Shown here one piece after another: positions 22,291 through 36,526 of a stretch of DNA of 64,000 nt. The notes under the pieces were generated by a model. That model was not told where the DNA came from, did no database searches, and saw nothing but the letters and a program-made list of their open reading frames with translations. Position numbers and translations under genes: made by a program. The first letter of the stretch is position 1. Every line of letters starts with the position of its first letter. The stretch comes from Pulicaria dysenterica (taxonomy: Eukaryota > Streptophyta > Magnoliopsida > Asterales > Asteraceae), in contig OX359290.1 of assembly GCA_947179395.2 (NCBI GenBank), positions 96,875,876 to 96,939,875 on the forward strand, read 5' to 3'.

Positions 22291-24867
22291 ATTACTGAAG
22301 GTTAGTCTTTTATTTATGTTTGAAGATGAAGATTATAATATAAATAAAAGTTAATCTTTATCAATTTAATTAGGAAATACTAACCTTTCATTTATTCAAT
22401 ATTAAATCCTAATAATTCATTTGGCTACAACTAAAAACTCGATTCTAATTAAATGATTAAAATTGAAATCAATGTTGACTTTAAATCAATTTAATCTGCG
22501 TTAGGCGATTTCTCTAATCAAGTTTCTTATCCAATACATTAATTTAGGAATAAATTAATTAAATCTTAATGTACATCAATAATGAATATATTACATATTC
22601 AAATTCTTTATCATTATATACGTTTATTATATATCATAAATATTATCGTAATTAAATTTTAAATCAATCTTAAATTATAATTGTTTACTTTTCTATGTCG
22701 TCTAAATTTAATATAAATTTTTTTTAATTTTTAAGAAAGCCTCATATTAAGTTATTATTCTATTCATACAAAACAATCATATATTTTCTTCAACCTATAA
22801 TGCACCATTTATACCAATGAAATAACACATAGATATTCGAATAGAGCTTGTGTTCACATACACCTTATAAAAATGTATAATTATCCGTCAAATAGATTAC
22901 CCTGTTAAACTACCTAAACAAAACTAAGCCAAAATTTTTATATTCTAAGTTTCTAACCAATGTTTATACAAGGTTAAACGAGCCTAACCTAGCCGAGCCA
23001 GCCAATTAACAAGCCGGGTTCGTTTAGGTTTTTTTAAGGTCGAGTTCGAGCTCGGCTCGTTTAGAGCTTATGACGTTGAGCTCGAGCTCGGCTAGTTTAG
23101 ACTTATAAAGATCGGGCTCGGCTTGTTTAAGCTAGCCTTGTTTAGGATCGGGTATTATTTTGATATTTTTATTAAAACGATATATAAATATATATATTTA
23201 AACATATAATATATAAATTATATTATATATGGAACTCGTTTAGGCTCGCGAGTTTAAACGAACCCACTCTTTGGAGCTCCGGCTTATTTATTAAATGGGC
23301 TTTAATCTAGACTTGAGCTCGTTAAGGCTCGGGTCGTTTTGAGATTTTAAAGATCCGAGCTTGAATAGCTCGGCTTGTTTACATTTCTAATTCCACATGT
23401 AATCTTGTGATAAACAAGAGAATAAAATAAGAAAAGAAGATTATATCATTTTAATTATTGATAACATTGAATCCTTTTAATAACTATTACCACATTATTA
23501 TTTTTTTAACCACTTTCAGGGGATCATTTGAGTTAACTATAACCATCACTTAAATTATCAACATCTAAATGTAAGGTGGCCGCTTTATTGACCTAATTTT
23601 ATGTTTTACGACTTATTTCACGATTTAATTAATTAAGCCAATTTTTTCCCCAAAACACGTTTTAATTGACTTTTTAAGCTATTTTTGGCCACATCTACAT
23701 ATATACTTTTTGGTCACATGACAGCTATTAAATTCCACATAAATCCATTTTATTTCATAATAAATTTACTATGGGTCTTACATTTGGTGCAACATACATT
23801 AATCCTTAGGGTCTTATAGTAACTTATGCAATAATAACAAACTTAAATTTTCTTAATCCCAAACCAAATAAGAGAGTAGAGCCCCCAACCCCAACTCGAA
23901 GGTTGGAAACTAGGGTTGTTTATAGATGGTTAACCAGGTGCTTAGTTAACTAATAACCGATAATAAAATTATCAGTCCGTAAATTTTGTAAATCTAAACC
24001 GATAAAATTTGGGTTAACCGGTTTTTCCAGTTTAGTTTCTTGGAAAATCAGATAACCTTATTCTAATTATATGTGTATTTTTAAATTAATAACTTTCAAA
24101 ATGTAATATTCATATAAACTTAATAAACACATTGCAAACTAATAACTACTCATACTTTGTGACCTTTAGTTCCAAACTTTATTTTAGCTAAATAGAAAAG
24201 GCACAAAACCGTTATCACAAATCCTTAAAAATTACATATAAAAGTATTGAACGTCTTTGAGATCCAAAGATGCCGCATGCTAGGGTCAAAATTTGAAAGT
24301 TTATATTTATCAAAATCATATATATCCAACTTTGATAAGTCAAGTGTAACCCCATCTATATATAGGAAGTAACAAAAATCGTCGCTAGTAAGAAAAGCAA
24401 CACAAGTACAAATAGTTACACGGGTGATGGGTTTAATTAAATATCTAAATAATGTTCGAATACAATAACTTTTCGGTATTATAAATTTTTTTGAATTACA
24501 TTTTGATAAACATAACAATAAAAATAAAGTGTTTTAAATTATCGCCTTTTCGGTTAACCGGTCCATGTATAAATTCATGAACCATAATTATCTGAAAAAC
24601 CGATAAAAGTTTGTGTTTGGTTAACCAAACCGTGGAAATATTAAAATTGGTTAGGTTAACCTAAAACCTATACGGTTTTTGGTTTATCGGATATGTTTGT
24701 CAGTTTTAGAATTTTTTTGTACGCCGCTACCGGAAACATAAAGGAAACATACAGTTTCAGAATTTACTGAAGCGACAAAAGATGAAGACCATTTCTGGCA
24801 ACATACAGTGAAGTAGATAATCTGATGCTAACACTATTTTGTTGTTTTAATATATTTATATATACCT
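22291..24867. other. AT-rich intergenic DNA with two motif-rich repeat blocks
   Basis: No gene was recognised. At 22970-23395 the motifs CGAGCTCGGC, GGCTCGTTTA and GAGCTCG recur. At 23930-24060 and 24545-24700 GGTTAACCGGT and ACCGATAAAA recur on both sides of AT-rich DNA. The second pair may be the two ends of a non-autonomous hAT-like element of about 0.8 kb. Exact termini and target duplications were not found. Confidence 0.45.
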
Positions 24868-25051
24868 TCTATATAAAAAGAACTGTAACCCTAAAAAATC
24901 GACACCTGTCTACTAAATAAGTTCTTACTATTCATGAAGGTTGTTTCACCCGCTTCCTTTTTTTCCATCTTCACACGTCAACTGTGGCACTATGAGACCA
25001 TACTCTGCTTCACCTGCTCCATTCTTTACATCTTCAAACGCCATCATTCAG

Positions 25052-25296
25052 AACTGACCATTCATGTCTGCTGTCTGCATCTTCAAGCTGCAAAAAAAAC
25101 CCAGGTAAATTCTTATTTCATTCCTCTCCTTTATAACTCTGTTCATAAACTTCTTCGATTGAAGACCCACACCAACTGACCATTCATGTCTGCTTTCTGC
25201 ATCTTCAAGGTGCAAAAAAAACCCAGGTAAATTCTTATTTCATTCCTCTCCTTTATAACTCTGTTCATAAACTTCTTCGATTGAAGACCCACACCA
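25052..25296. repeat. 122-bp tandem duplication
   Basis: Two nearly identical 122-base copies (from 25052 and 25174) each run from AACTGACCATTCATGTCTGC to GAAGACCCACACC, differing at only a few positions. Each contains a possible splice donor CCCAGGTAAAT. The near identity points to a recent duplication. Confidence 0.85.
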
Positions 25297-28171
25297 TGAT
25301 TCTCAAGTTCTAGAATACATTACTACATAAAAAGCTCATATTAAAAGCGTCTATTATGGGGTTTTCGGTTTCCATTTGATTAGAAGCATATATCTCTGGA
25401 TTTCTCCATCTGGAAAGCATCATTTTTTGGGTTTTTGTTTCAAACCATGTCTTCTACGCCAGTTTGTTTCTCAATCTTTTACTTCAAAGTATGATCTTCC
25501 GCAATAATAACTATACCGTTCTTTCCCTTCGATTTAACATTGTTTTCATTATTTTTGGTAAGTTTGACATATGTTTTTTTGGCTTCATCACAAGTGTTAA
25601 AAATAGTGCATACCAGGTGTTTGATAAAATGCCTGAATGAGTTGTTTTTCTATTTTTAAAATTTTATAGACCCCTATGTGCTATGTATGTACTATTTACC
25701 ACTCGTTGATGAATTCAGGTTAGTTGAGGCGATTCTGTTAAGCTCATATGCGGTTCAAATTGGCTTGAGCCAAGAGTATCCGTTGTCTTTTGGCCTTTAT
25801 TTTTTGGGTAGGCTCGAGCTAAATCACATCTGGATACATAGGAGCCATTTTATTCGATACAACAGATAATATTTGTAAAAGGTATGAAATTATGTTCATG
25901 TTTTGTTTGGTTGAGTGAATTGAACTGTGTATGGAGATTATAGAAGATTTTATTTAAAAGAAAAGAACTTATATGAGTACTCCGTAATATGCTTTGATCA
26001 TTAACCATGATAGTTTTTTTACAAAAAACTAATTGCAAACTTCACATGTTACAATTCGGATGGTTTTATAATGTCTCATTGTTTAATAGTACCTACCTAG
26101 CCATTGTATCAATCTATTTTTCAAGTATAGAACTTCTACACTTATTTCCTTTCTATATATGTAGCTTGTGCAGTCACGTTAGTTCTAGCTTTCCCTGGCA
26201 ACTTATCTACAGATAGACCATTTTATGTTCTTTTTTTCTGCTTTAACCGTGTGTTTTCTCAAGTTGTTAATGACTTGTTAAATCCAGCAGGGCAAAATTT
26301 AAGAATACGAGAGGATAGTCAGGTAATATCATCTTTCGATGCCTGTTTTCATATGTTGTCTCTGTAGACATTAGCCTCGACATTTGTTAGTGCCTATTTT
26401 GTGTGTGGCTGTTTTTTCTATTACAATAAAACTGTAGAGCTGACAGTTAACACAACCCTTACTAGCTATTTTAACTCTTATAGCACATAACTTTAGACAT
26501 GATTTCTTTGGATACTCTGTTAGTTTAATCATTTCTTTTGTAGTTTTTATGTGATGCAATGTAGGTACACTGACAACTTGAGTGCTAGACCCCCACATAT
26601 TCAACAATTTGAATATAATATTTTGAGGCTTAACATGGAATGTAGACTCAATATTTGGATTTTTAGTTGAATAATAAGGTCTTGTAGTGATTTATTACCA
26701 ATAGCACCAAGGTTTGGATAAGTGGTTTAGGGTTCAAGTCCCATCTAGGACAAAAGTGTTGTAGGTAAGGTGTGTGCAATGGATGTTAACAATACTGCAT
26801 GTATTCTTATTGAGTTCCCCTTTACTTAACATTCAGTCTTCATTAAATAGTTGTCAATAGTATATAGGCAAGCAGAGAAGTATACTTGTTAAAAAACATC
26901 AATTCCAGATTATGTATTTTCAAGTTTAATATCTACATTTAATACCAAGATATGTACCTTTAATTAAGTTTCTACATATGTGTTAGTGCTTAAAACATCA
27001 TGTAGTTAAAGAAGCTAAGAAGTGTTGATATAACCTTACCAAAATCTTATTTTTTGTTGATACAACTGAGATTTATGAATAGTGGGTTCTACAACCTTCT
27101 TTCACATTCTATTTTTATTTCTCTTTTTAGTCTCGTTATATATTTTTACATATAGAAGGAGACGTGTAAAATACACTTTGCCACATGGTCGAGGTTCATC
27201 ATTGCTCCAGCTCTTGATTCTCTGTTGCTTTCACATCCTGAGAAGGAGCATCTAATGGTAACTTTGGTCTCCTATTTTTTTTACCTTCATTTACCTATAA
27301 TCTTGTGTTCTGCTTATTCTTAATTGTAATCATCATATTCTCTTTTTTTATCTTCTCTTACATTTGTATTAGTTCTTAACTTATCATACTTAGGTGTTAG
27401 CTTTGTTTTATAGTTTAACTAAAATATATTATGGGTTTCTAGATTATGAGCTTAAAGTTCATATATAAACTTTGATTTCATGGTTGCATTGGCTTCTTTC
27501 AAATTGAATATGCTTCTTTTATGTTTAGCTTATTTAGTAACAAGGAAAAGACCTACACAAACAACTCATTTCAACTTCATAATGTATATTTGTTCACAAG
27601 GTCAGTGTTCAGTGCATCAGGTCAATTAGTTTTGTTTTCTCATCCTTATAATTAGAGTTTCATTATTTAAAATTAAGATATGTACTTGTGGTCAATTTTC
27701 CTAGCCTATTTTAGTTAATTATTAGTGAGAAACGATGTAACTTTGGATCAACTTTTAGGGTGGAAAACATCTTAACAATGTATTATGTAGAAACAAGTGG
27801 GTCTGGTTGAGAATTTGCATAGTAATTACTTGCTATGGATTAAACCATTTGCATACATTCCATAACAACAAAGACTTTTTTGTGGTACTTTTTGCTGTGA
27901 TATGTTAAGATATTTACAAATATCAGTCAAAAGGTAGTATAAGTATCCCCTGATAGCTCCCGATTTCTATTCCAAATGTATAGGTGTATTATACTACATT
28001 TAGTTAGTTTCATATCAGGTATGATCTTCTTTAAGTAGTTGTATTTTATACTACATTAAGTTAATGTAAATGAATCATTTTTACACCAAGTCTTTGCTTA
28101 GAAAAGTCACTTTGTCATTCTGATTTGCTAAGTATGAAATGGAATAGAAATACAAACGTTGTGGGCTGTGC

Positions 28172-28172
<1 letters not shown>

Positions 28173-28256
<84 letters not shown>
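28173..28256. repeat. AT dinucleotide microsatellite
   Basis: About 42 uninterrupted TA repeats. The tyrosine/isoleucine frames across it are artefacts. Confidence 0.95.
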
Positions 28257-28257
<1 letters not shown>

Positions 28258-28779
28258 AACAACAAACTACAGTCATACACACTAATCTACTTCTAAATCT
28301 ATACCTTTTGTTCATAATAAAATTTGAACCCATGATCATAGACCATGAAAACACCTTCCAACATTTTGATATCGTTAAACTACAAGTCATTTAATACCAT
28401 CATTGGTAGATATTAAGTGGTCATCCAAAGTGAAAGAGCCGGAATCCTAGTGTTATGGAACGGGGAAACAAAAACCATCTGGTTTCTCTAATAATACTTC
28501 AGTCCCGTTAATAAATCTTGACGAGAAGGTTGTTTTATAGATCAAATTATTGTACTTTTAATATTTAGAATAAAATCTTAAACTATGTAATTTATAAATT
28601 AAATTATTGTAACTTAAGTTTATAGGATTGTACTATATATCAATTGGCATAAGAAAGTTGCCAATTTCTCACGATATATTGAGAGGCAAAGTTGTAAATT
28701 TTTCATTTTCTCACGATATAAAATTGCCTCTTTCTCTTTTTCCCCATTTGACGTTATTTTGCTTTTGGGTAGCCGGAAA

Positions 28780-28917
28780 ATGGAATCGGAGCTTTTGTCC
28801 TTGGCTTCTCCCTTATACGTTCGTTGTCTTCTCTCAATCGCTTCGTTATACACTTCATGTCATCTACCGTGTCGTCTATCTCGACAGCGTATATACTCCT
28901 TTCTTCCGGTGATTTAG
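28780..28917 (+). other. Exon-like 45-codon frame of unknown origin
   Basis: An ATG in a purine-rich context opens MESELLSLASPLYVRCLLSI and ends after SFLPVI at a TAG. A possible donor (CCGGTGAT) lies just before the stop, so it could be a captured first exon. The composition is more GC-rich and coding-like than the flanks. The family was not recognised. Confidence 0.3.
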
Positions 28918-31273
28918 ATCGATTTGTTTGGTGGGTTATAAAGATCGATAGTTTAGATGAATTTGCTAGAGATTCAAAGGTCTGTTGGTTGACTCATATA
29001 TCTTTCTCTTTCTTTTTGCTTCTTTTCTCTTCCTCTGTTTGATCGTGCTTCAGGTTGGCCATTACTTATCAAGTAATCTGAAATCATGGGTTAGTTGTTC
29101 TTCAAATTATTTGGCAATAGTTCGAGTTAAAAACATTAAACCACTCATGTTTTTGTTACATTGTTGATCTTCTGTTTGTTTTTATTGATTATTGTTTAGG
29201 TATGAAGTACTCGCATCTTTGGAAATTATATGCCAATTCACTTCAGGTTTGTCAATAGTGACTTATGGTGTTGCATAAGGATTTTAAGGGTCTAAATAAT
29301 ACAATTGAAAACCCTTGAAACATCTTACGGATTGTTTGTCTACAGGTTTTTTTTAACAATCTTCTTTATCTTATAATAGCTATTATCAAATTGTGAAGGG
29401 AATTCATGTTGAAGTTATGAATTGGCTGGTGATGTGGATATATGATGAATACCAGATGACATGAACAAAACCGTAATCAAACATGTTCAACAAGGTACCA
29501 TTTTACACGTTTATGCTTAAATTATCAAAATTTCAGAGCAAAAAAAGTATACTGCTGCTACTTTGGTGAATATCAAAATTGTACAAGGGAACCCCTAAGA
29601 AAAGGTCAATGGTCTTTTGTTTTTGTTTTTGTTTTTAGCTTCTTTGTTTTGGTAATGCATCTATATAATAATAACAAAACTTGGTTATGATAATTAATAT
29701 TTTTATATACACTAAACGAGATCTGATTGATTTAGTTTTATGTCATATTTTATATGATATTGAGAAGTTTTTTAATCTCATCATATACTTTAAACCACTT
29801 TCCAGTTTCCACTATAATGCCAAGAATCACTGCACATACTAATTTGTGTGAACAGTAATCCATCATACTTTACCGTCAAACTTTGTTCCTTTTTCAATAA
29901 CACAACTCCCCAAGTCAATTTCCATAGTTTCAATTGATTTTAAAGCTAAAACCTTGAATCCCATGTAAAAGAATAAAATCTAACTACTAGACATATTTGC
30001 AATCCCCTAATTTTGGGCTTTTGGCAGCTTCTTCGGGAAACATAGACTTTACTTTAGTATTTCACACTTTTTGTTCAAATTTATAATCTTATTTAACTGT
30101 TTAGTGTATAACTAGATTAAACAGCCATGTGATACATAGGTTGGTTTAAAAAATGATAAATATTATTACAAAGGGGGTTAGAATGAAGAGGCAACATTCT
30201 TTTTTTTTGGAAAGTTTCTGTCAGCTTTGTTTTTCCTATTAGCTGAACTTGACATGTTTTCCTTAATGCTAATGTTAGCTATAGTTTATAGTTATAGTTT
30301 TTTAATTAGTTTTAAAGGTTGGCACTAGCTGGCTAACTGCATATCATCTTTGCCTAACATATGAAATCTTAAATTTGTTTCGTTATCTTGATACTACAAC
30401 TTTCTTGGTGCTATGATAAATTACTACCAATAGGATTCCAATTAGCAAACTCCCAGGTTCAGTCTTCTTATTACTTCTTTGTTGCTTTCTATGGAATTTG
30501 TTGACTTTGTAATGTCAAATGTTTGTTTTGTGAATTCCTGGATGTTAGTTTAGAAGTGAATTTGTCTCTATCTCATGTAAGGTATTTTTATGTTATTGTC
30601 ATGTATTTTATCTGCTAATTTGTTAGTAATGTATACTTTTTATTTTTAATATCTTTTCATCAATTAGGTTCTAATGCAGTTTGATGGGACAAGTTAAGCT
30701 GGTGTTTGCTGTATAATTGTTTCTTTAACGTTAATTTCTTAAAAGAACTAACATATCTATCTTTAAAAGGAAATGTTGCTAGATGAATGCATTAATACAA
30801 ATGTAATGATTGTTAAATGTTTTCCTATAAACTGATATATTTTAGTTGCTTACTTCACATAACTAATAGGTTTTCTCATTTATTCTTGCACAGATAATAG
30901 AATGCCCCAGGAATGACAAAGACAAACCACTTATCACAACAACAAATGAAGATGCAAACACCACCTTTTGAAACGTCTTTTACATCTTCCCCGTGAAACC
31001 TACATCAAGAACAAACTGCCAATGATATATACTTTTCTTTTCTATATGCAATGAACAATGGTTCCTATTGCATATGTAATGCGTAAATATATCTAAAATC
31101 GCAAGCATAAACATATTGGCTTTTAATATGCTATCTCTACATATCTCATGCATAAATGTCTTTACAATTGCATGTATCAACATATATACTTTCAAAATAT
31201 GACTCACTACCCGACGCAACGCGCGGGCAAGATCAACCTAGTTTATATTCAAATTATGTAATTTTTGTTTGTA

Positions 31274-32688
31274 TTTTCTTATGGGTTTAGTTCACCAAAA
31301 TGTATCCAAGTTGTCACCTTTTGCTATTGTATGTATCCAACTTTCAAACTTACCTTTTAATGTATCAACTTTCAAAACTTACAATTTAATGTATCAGACC
31401 TGGTATAGAAGGTCACAAGTTGACGTGGCACCGGTTTTGTTGACGTGGAATCTGACTTGGATGCTGACATGTACTTTTCTTGTAAAAAATAATTGAAAAT
31501 AAAATATATTTATAATAATGATATTATCATTAATAATAATAATATAAATATCTTAAAATAAATTCCAGATTTTAAACATAATAACGAATCGGTGGATCTT
31601 GGTAGAAATGGAAGGGACTTGGTAGAAATCAATGGCAATATAAATCCTTCAACAATTTAAGATTCCAACATTATTTAGTAGAAACCGAAAGGAATTTGTA
31701 AAATCAAGTTGATTTTTTGACCTAACCCAAATCATGTCTTGTTCATCGTCATCAAAAATTCAGACGTGGGATGCATGAAGGTTTCTTCATCTTATGCCTT
31801 CTTCATCTTCATCGAGAGCTTTAGATGCGGGTTTCATCTTTTTCGATTTAAGGTTCATACACAAGTACAGCATCTGAAACCTTCTGCGTTCTTCATCGAG
31901 TACACGAGTACAACATCGAAGGTTCTAAATCGATTAATCTTGTGTGTTCTTCATCTTTTTCGATTTAGGGTTCAAAGGTCGCCTTCTTCATCTTCATCTT
32001 CAGGTATTTTTTGTCTTCCTGATCCTGTTCATCTTACGAATTAGGGCTTCTTCATCAACACGAATTAGGGCTTCTTCATCATACGAATTAGGGCCTTTTC
32101 CTATGGCGATTCAGGTAGGTTTGAAATTCAGGTGAGTTTTGATTCTGTTATAGGCTTCTACGTGATAGTTTTATAACCAGATCTGTAAGTGATTCATCTT
32201 CTCATCAATCCTAGGGTTTGTTCTAGTTGTTTGTTCATATATCCAAATCTGGTCCTGTGATTTGTTCTAGCCTTTTGTTCAGATATCCAAATCTGGGTTT
32301 GTGATTTAGTTTAGGATTCGTATGTATACATTTTGATTTTTCGTATTTATGATTTTCTTGTTGTAGTTTATGTTCAGAAATTTTGATGATTCTGGAGTTT
32401 GTACGTGTTTGAATCTTTGAAGCTTAAAGATGAAGATTGAAGAGTGTTCTTATGAAATAAAAATAAATATAAAAATTAAATGAGGTGGTAGCAATTTCTA
32501 AGTGGTGAGATAAAAAATAAATAAAAAAGAAAGAAATTACTTGTTACCTGAACAAGAGGTAACTGAGTACACTAACTAGTAACTTTTGAGGGTTTGATAC
32601 ATTAAATGGTAAGTTTAGAAGTTCATTATATACAATAGCAAAATGTGACAACTTAGATATATTTTCGTGAACTAAACCCTTTTCTTAT
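31274..32688. mobile_element. Non-autonomous Mutator-like element (MULE) with 9-bp TSD
   Basis: The element occupies 31283-32679 (1,397 bp). Its terminal inverted repeats are about 100 bp each, both starting GGGTTTAGTTCAC and agreeing at roughly 80-85% of positions by eye. It is flanked by a perfect 9-bp direct repeat TTTTCTTAT at 31274-31282 and 32680-32688, the target duplication length typical of Mutator elements. No transposase is present. The interior is rich in TTCATC and GATTTAGGGTTC and has no convincing ORF. Confidence 0.9.
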
Positions 32689-32848
32689 TTTAATATATAA
32701 TTGGCTTATAAAAAGTTGGTGATCGTGTAATTTAATTTTTTTAATATTTTTAAACATTTTAAAAATGTTGGATGACAAATGATTTTGTTCACATTTGATC
32801 CAAGCTTGTTTAGTTGGTTTTGTTAGTACGCTTTATCTGTAGTACCAA

Positions 32849-33080
32849 CAAGGTTTTGGTGTCCGCGCGTTGCGGCGGGATTTAAAAATTACAAATTTTT
32901 TAATAAAAAGAATATGAAAAATATAGAATTTTCTAAATCTAGATGGTTTTCAAGCAATATAGTTGAAAGGGCAACTAACTTTCAATAAACACAAATTTTA
33001 TGTAAAAAGTTCTAACAAAAAATGCCCATATTACATCTTGAATCTAGATGGTTTTCAAGCAATATAGTTGAAAGACATTG
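32849..33080 (-). mobile_element. Helitron-like 3' terminus (minus orientation)
   Basis: On the minus strand CCGCCGCAACGCGCGG forms a hairpin, followed by ACACCAAAACCTTG and T. This resembles a Helitron 3' end, although the terminal tetranucleotide is CTTG rather than CTRR. Just inside it, AATCTAGATGGTTTTCAAGC and the next bases are repeated (32934-32969 and 33041-33076). The matching 5' end was not found. Confidence 0.45.
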
Positions 33081-36000
33081 TTAGATTGTTATAAGTGGTG
33101 TAGCAACCACACATCGCATTCGGCTGTGAACTTTTGACTTCAGTTTTCTTTTAAGCATCCATAACATTAGTACATAAATTAGCAGGTCATGGTACGAACT
33201 AAGCTTACCACTTAATTCCACTTTCATCAAAACTATTCATGCGCTAATGACCGCTAAAGCTAGTAAAAATATAACAACAAAAGTTTAAGAATTGTAAGTT
33301 TCAACACCGCGTTTAATAAGAAATAAATATATAGATATAAGAACATTGTCTTAATGGTTGAGCTCAACTTGGGTACCATTTACAACCTTTAATATCTCTC
33401 ATTAAAAAGAAAAGCTTGTATAAACTATATTTATAATTTTGTTGTATCAAAAGCGACTAATCCATTAGCTCCGGCATTGCCTTTGTAGGTGAAAACAATT
33501 ATTACATATCTAAGCAACAAATAAAATATAATAGCTTAGAGTTTACAAACGGACATCACAGTGTGTGTACATAAAGAATGAATTCCGATAACCAAACTAT
33601 ACCATCAATGGGTGTATCATCTAATATAGACTTAAACCAAACAATATTAAAAATGTTTTTTTTAATAAAATTAGTTCTTTCGATCGAAACATACATAACA
33701 AAATAGTTCACATTTTAATAAACGAATTCACACAAGTTTAGAAAACATATTTTAGCGAATAGTTTCTGGACAGTAGTTTAGAACATATATAACAAACTGA
33801 TACACCCATTGAAAATTGCAACAAAGCAAATCATGTTGAGAAGAAATAATAGTAAGTTCAACTTCCATTATAATACCTTTGGCCACCTTGATAGTTAGTT
33901 GTTCTTTTCTTTCAAAATTAGTAAAAGAAGCGGCTTAGGGACATCGTACATGCGATGCTAGCGATGGTGGTAGCGATTCAGGTCCGAAGAATTGAAGAAT
34001 GAAGGATTTAGTCGATCTACAATTTGAAATCAAAGGAGGAAGAAGATGAACAGATGAAATTCAATCAAACACTTGGCGGTTATAACAAAGAATACATGCC
34101 TTGAGATCCATGTGCAATGAGAGACAAATGGATCTTAAAACAAAAATGTATACCTTTAAGCACATATATAGACATACCTTTAAGCAAATGCATAAATTGA
34201 TCAAAACCTAAACAAATATAGTTCTGACATTGATTAATTAGGATTTTAAAGAACACATTGAACTCGAAATTGGGAATATAACAAAACTGTGGTGGCTAGA
34301 ACCATCGAAGGTGTTGCGGCCATGATAAATTACTAAGAATGACTTCTTGGCTGGTTGTTTTCTTAGAAGAAGGTTTGCTCAAATTTCTATGCATCTGGCT
34401 TTAGAATAGACATTTTATCCAAAACCACACGGCAAGCAAGGCATGGTTATTAACCGTTTTTATAAACTCAGCAGGAATAGTATGGTCTTGTACCTTTTAT
34501 TCAATACCAGAAGTCAAGAAAAAACCCAGGATGCAAGGCATGGACCTATACTTTTTATATCCAAAATCAGAACTTACTAGTGGACTACCTTCATCACATG
34601 TTACCCTATTTCGTTTCTAAGTAAATAACAGTTTAGAGCAGTACAGATGATAAGTAATCTGGTAGTAGTTATATCTAAATCCGTTCTCTTAGAAAATGTT
34701 GATCGACCATTTAACTTTAACCAACTAAACTCATATATACATATACAATAACTTGACCTAAAGATTCATGTAAATTTGAGAGACTAAATTGTAAATAAAA
34801 CTTGTTCTCCCAAGTCCTAAAGGCTTAAATCCCAAAGCTTTTATGAATACACAATATTTTCATTAAAAAACTATAAAAAAAAACACATAGCAGCAGTAAA
34901 ACTGCTCAATGCAAATAAGGATTAGTGCAAGGATACCTTTGCATGGTGCTATTACTCATTAAAAAAAGAAAAAACAAAAAGTATAAACAATTGCTTTTGT
35001 GGATATACTCATACACATCACACCCATTAACACAAACATTGGTCATCAACAAATGGTGATTTCTTGAAATTCAAGCATAAAAGCTTCCTTTAGTGGTTAT
35101 ATTCACTTACACCAACCATCCTACTCTACAGACCCATTAACACATATGGCAAATGTAGTTATCCATTTGCATGAGGAAAAACCATAGTCAAGTAGTATCA
35201 CTTCATTATTTTTCTTTAGGACTTGAAAGGCATTGTAAGAACATAAGACACCATCAATGTGAACTCTGTTTCTATTTCTCAAACATAAAGCAAACAAAAA
35301 CACAAAAAGGTACAGGAGCAAATTGAAGATGAATAAATTCAAAGGACAAATTCAAGATAGCAAATTTAAAAACATAAAACTTACTTTAAAGTTCAAGTGC
35401 AAAAATTTGCAGAATTTGATCAAATGAGTAGCAATTGAACACACTCAGAGTGGCAAACAGTCGAAGAATAACGAAACTGATGATCGATTAAAATTAAATT
35501 CATGGAGTCTCACCTTGAAGTAGATGTGCATAAATACGCGCTCGTTCTCCATGAAGGAAAGTATTTGAAGGTTTCTCAAGCATAAACTCACATCTTTTCC
35601 TGTGCTTACAATCACAAATTAGGGTTTTATTCATGTTAAAATCAAAATAAGATAGAGTTTAAGTAGAAATCAAAAACTACAATCAAAACCCTAATCAAAG
35701 ATTAACTCACCTAATCGTTAAGTCCCATGATAGATCGAGGATTGTGAGATGAACCAAGATGATTGTGAAGGTTAAGATGTGTCGAAGTCTCTGTAAAAGT
35801 CGAGAGCTGATATGAATGAATCGACCTGCAAAGCTGATAATCTAAGATGAAGATAAATCAAAACTAAACTACAATCACAGCTCAATGAAGATGAACTCAC
35901 CTATTCGCCGACTTTCTGATATATCGAGAGCTGTGAGATGAATCGAAGCGTACAGAATAAGAGGAAAGGGTGATACGAACCTGGTATTGTCCCAAACGAA

Positions 36001-36470
36001 AAGGAGTTTGATCTTGAGTCAGGCATGAGAATGATATGAAGAAGGAGACATGTTTACGAAAGATATGGGAGTCGTACGTATGGGTATGGGATGTGGCAGG
36101 TTAGGGAAAAGCAAACTAAAGGAATGAGGTCTACAGTCTTCACAGTACACGCCTACACGGTAGCGTGTGAAGATAGATAGCAACTTTAAAAAGAGATAAT
36201 TAAATATGTAGAAAGACTCGAACGAGACATTTGTTATGCAAAAAAAGAGTGTTTTTACCAGCACACCAACAGAACTTCCAAAGATAAAAGCCAAATCAAA
36301 GGTATATATTAGAGGCAAGCACTGTGGATGAACAGGAACAATTTGCCTTGCAAATTGTTAGTATTTAAATTACACAAGTACACTTTCCACATGTGGAGTG
36401 CCAAGTAGGCAAGTACACAACAAGTACAGCTTTATCACGTATACTTTTAATATTTGTTTCATTTGTGTTT
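33081..36470. other. Long AT-rich stretch without a recognised gene
   Basis: No ORF with family resemblance was seen. At 35600-35960 there are degenerate repeats of about 190 bases around CTCACCTAATCG / CTCACCTATTCG, each with GATATATCGAG-like and TGTGAGATGAA-like phrases. Read on the minus strand these look like repeated exon ends with GTGAGTT donors. They may belong to the Helitron whose 3' end is at 32849 or to a non-coding transcript. Confidence 0.35.
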
Positions 36471-36520
36471 ATGGAAGTAATTTAAGATTGAGGTGTTTGT
36501 GAATGATGAAGACAGATGAT
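36471..36520 (+). repeat. KFDV-like short repeat, copy A (left arm)
   Basis: The stretch from GGAAGTAATTTAAGATTGAG through GTGTTTGTGAATGATGAAGA resembles five other copies (near 39040, 52640, 53400, 54340 and 55260). It forms an inverted pair with the copy at 38968-39174. It translates in one frame as V-F-V-N-D-E-D. Confidence 0.5.
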
Positions 36521-36526
36521 GTGAAC

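Larger units (their letters stand above)
24868..31241 (+). mobile_element. Candidate large non-autonomous Helitron
   Basis: The 3' end at 31209-31241 is convincing: a hairpin CCCGACGCAACGCGCGGG, eleven bases later CTAG at 31238-31241, then host T. A possible 5' end at 24868 reads TCTATATAAAAAGAACTG after a TT, close to plant Helitron 5' ends, but the preceding base is T rather than the expected A. If both belong together the element is 6.4 kb without Rep or helicase. It contains exon-like scraps (27183-27260 and 28780-28917), a 122-bp tandem duplication and a long AT microsatellite. Helitrons often capture gene pieces; capture here is inference. Confidence 0.45.

Noticed and set aside
28115..28394. 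Frames on both strands with long tyrosine-isoleucine runs
   Set aside because: They are translations of a TA microsatellite.
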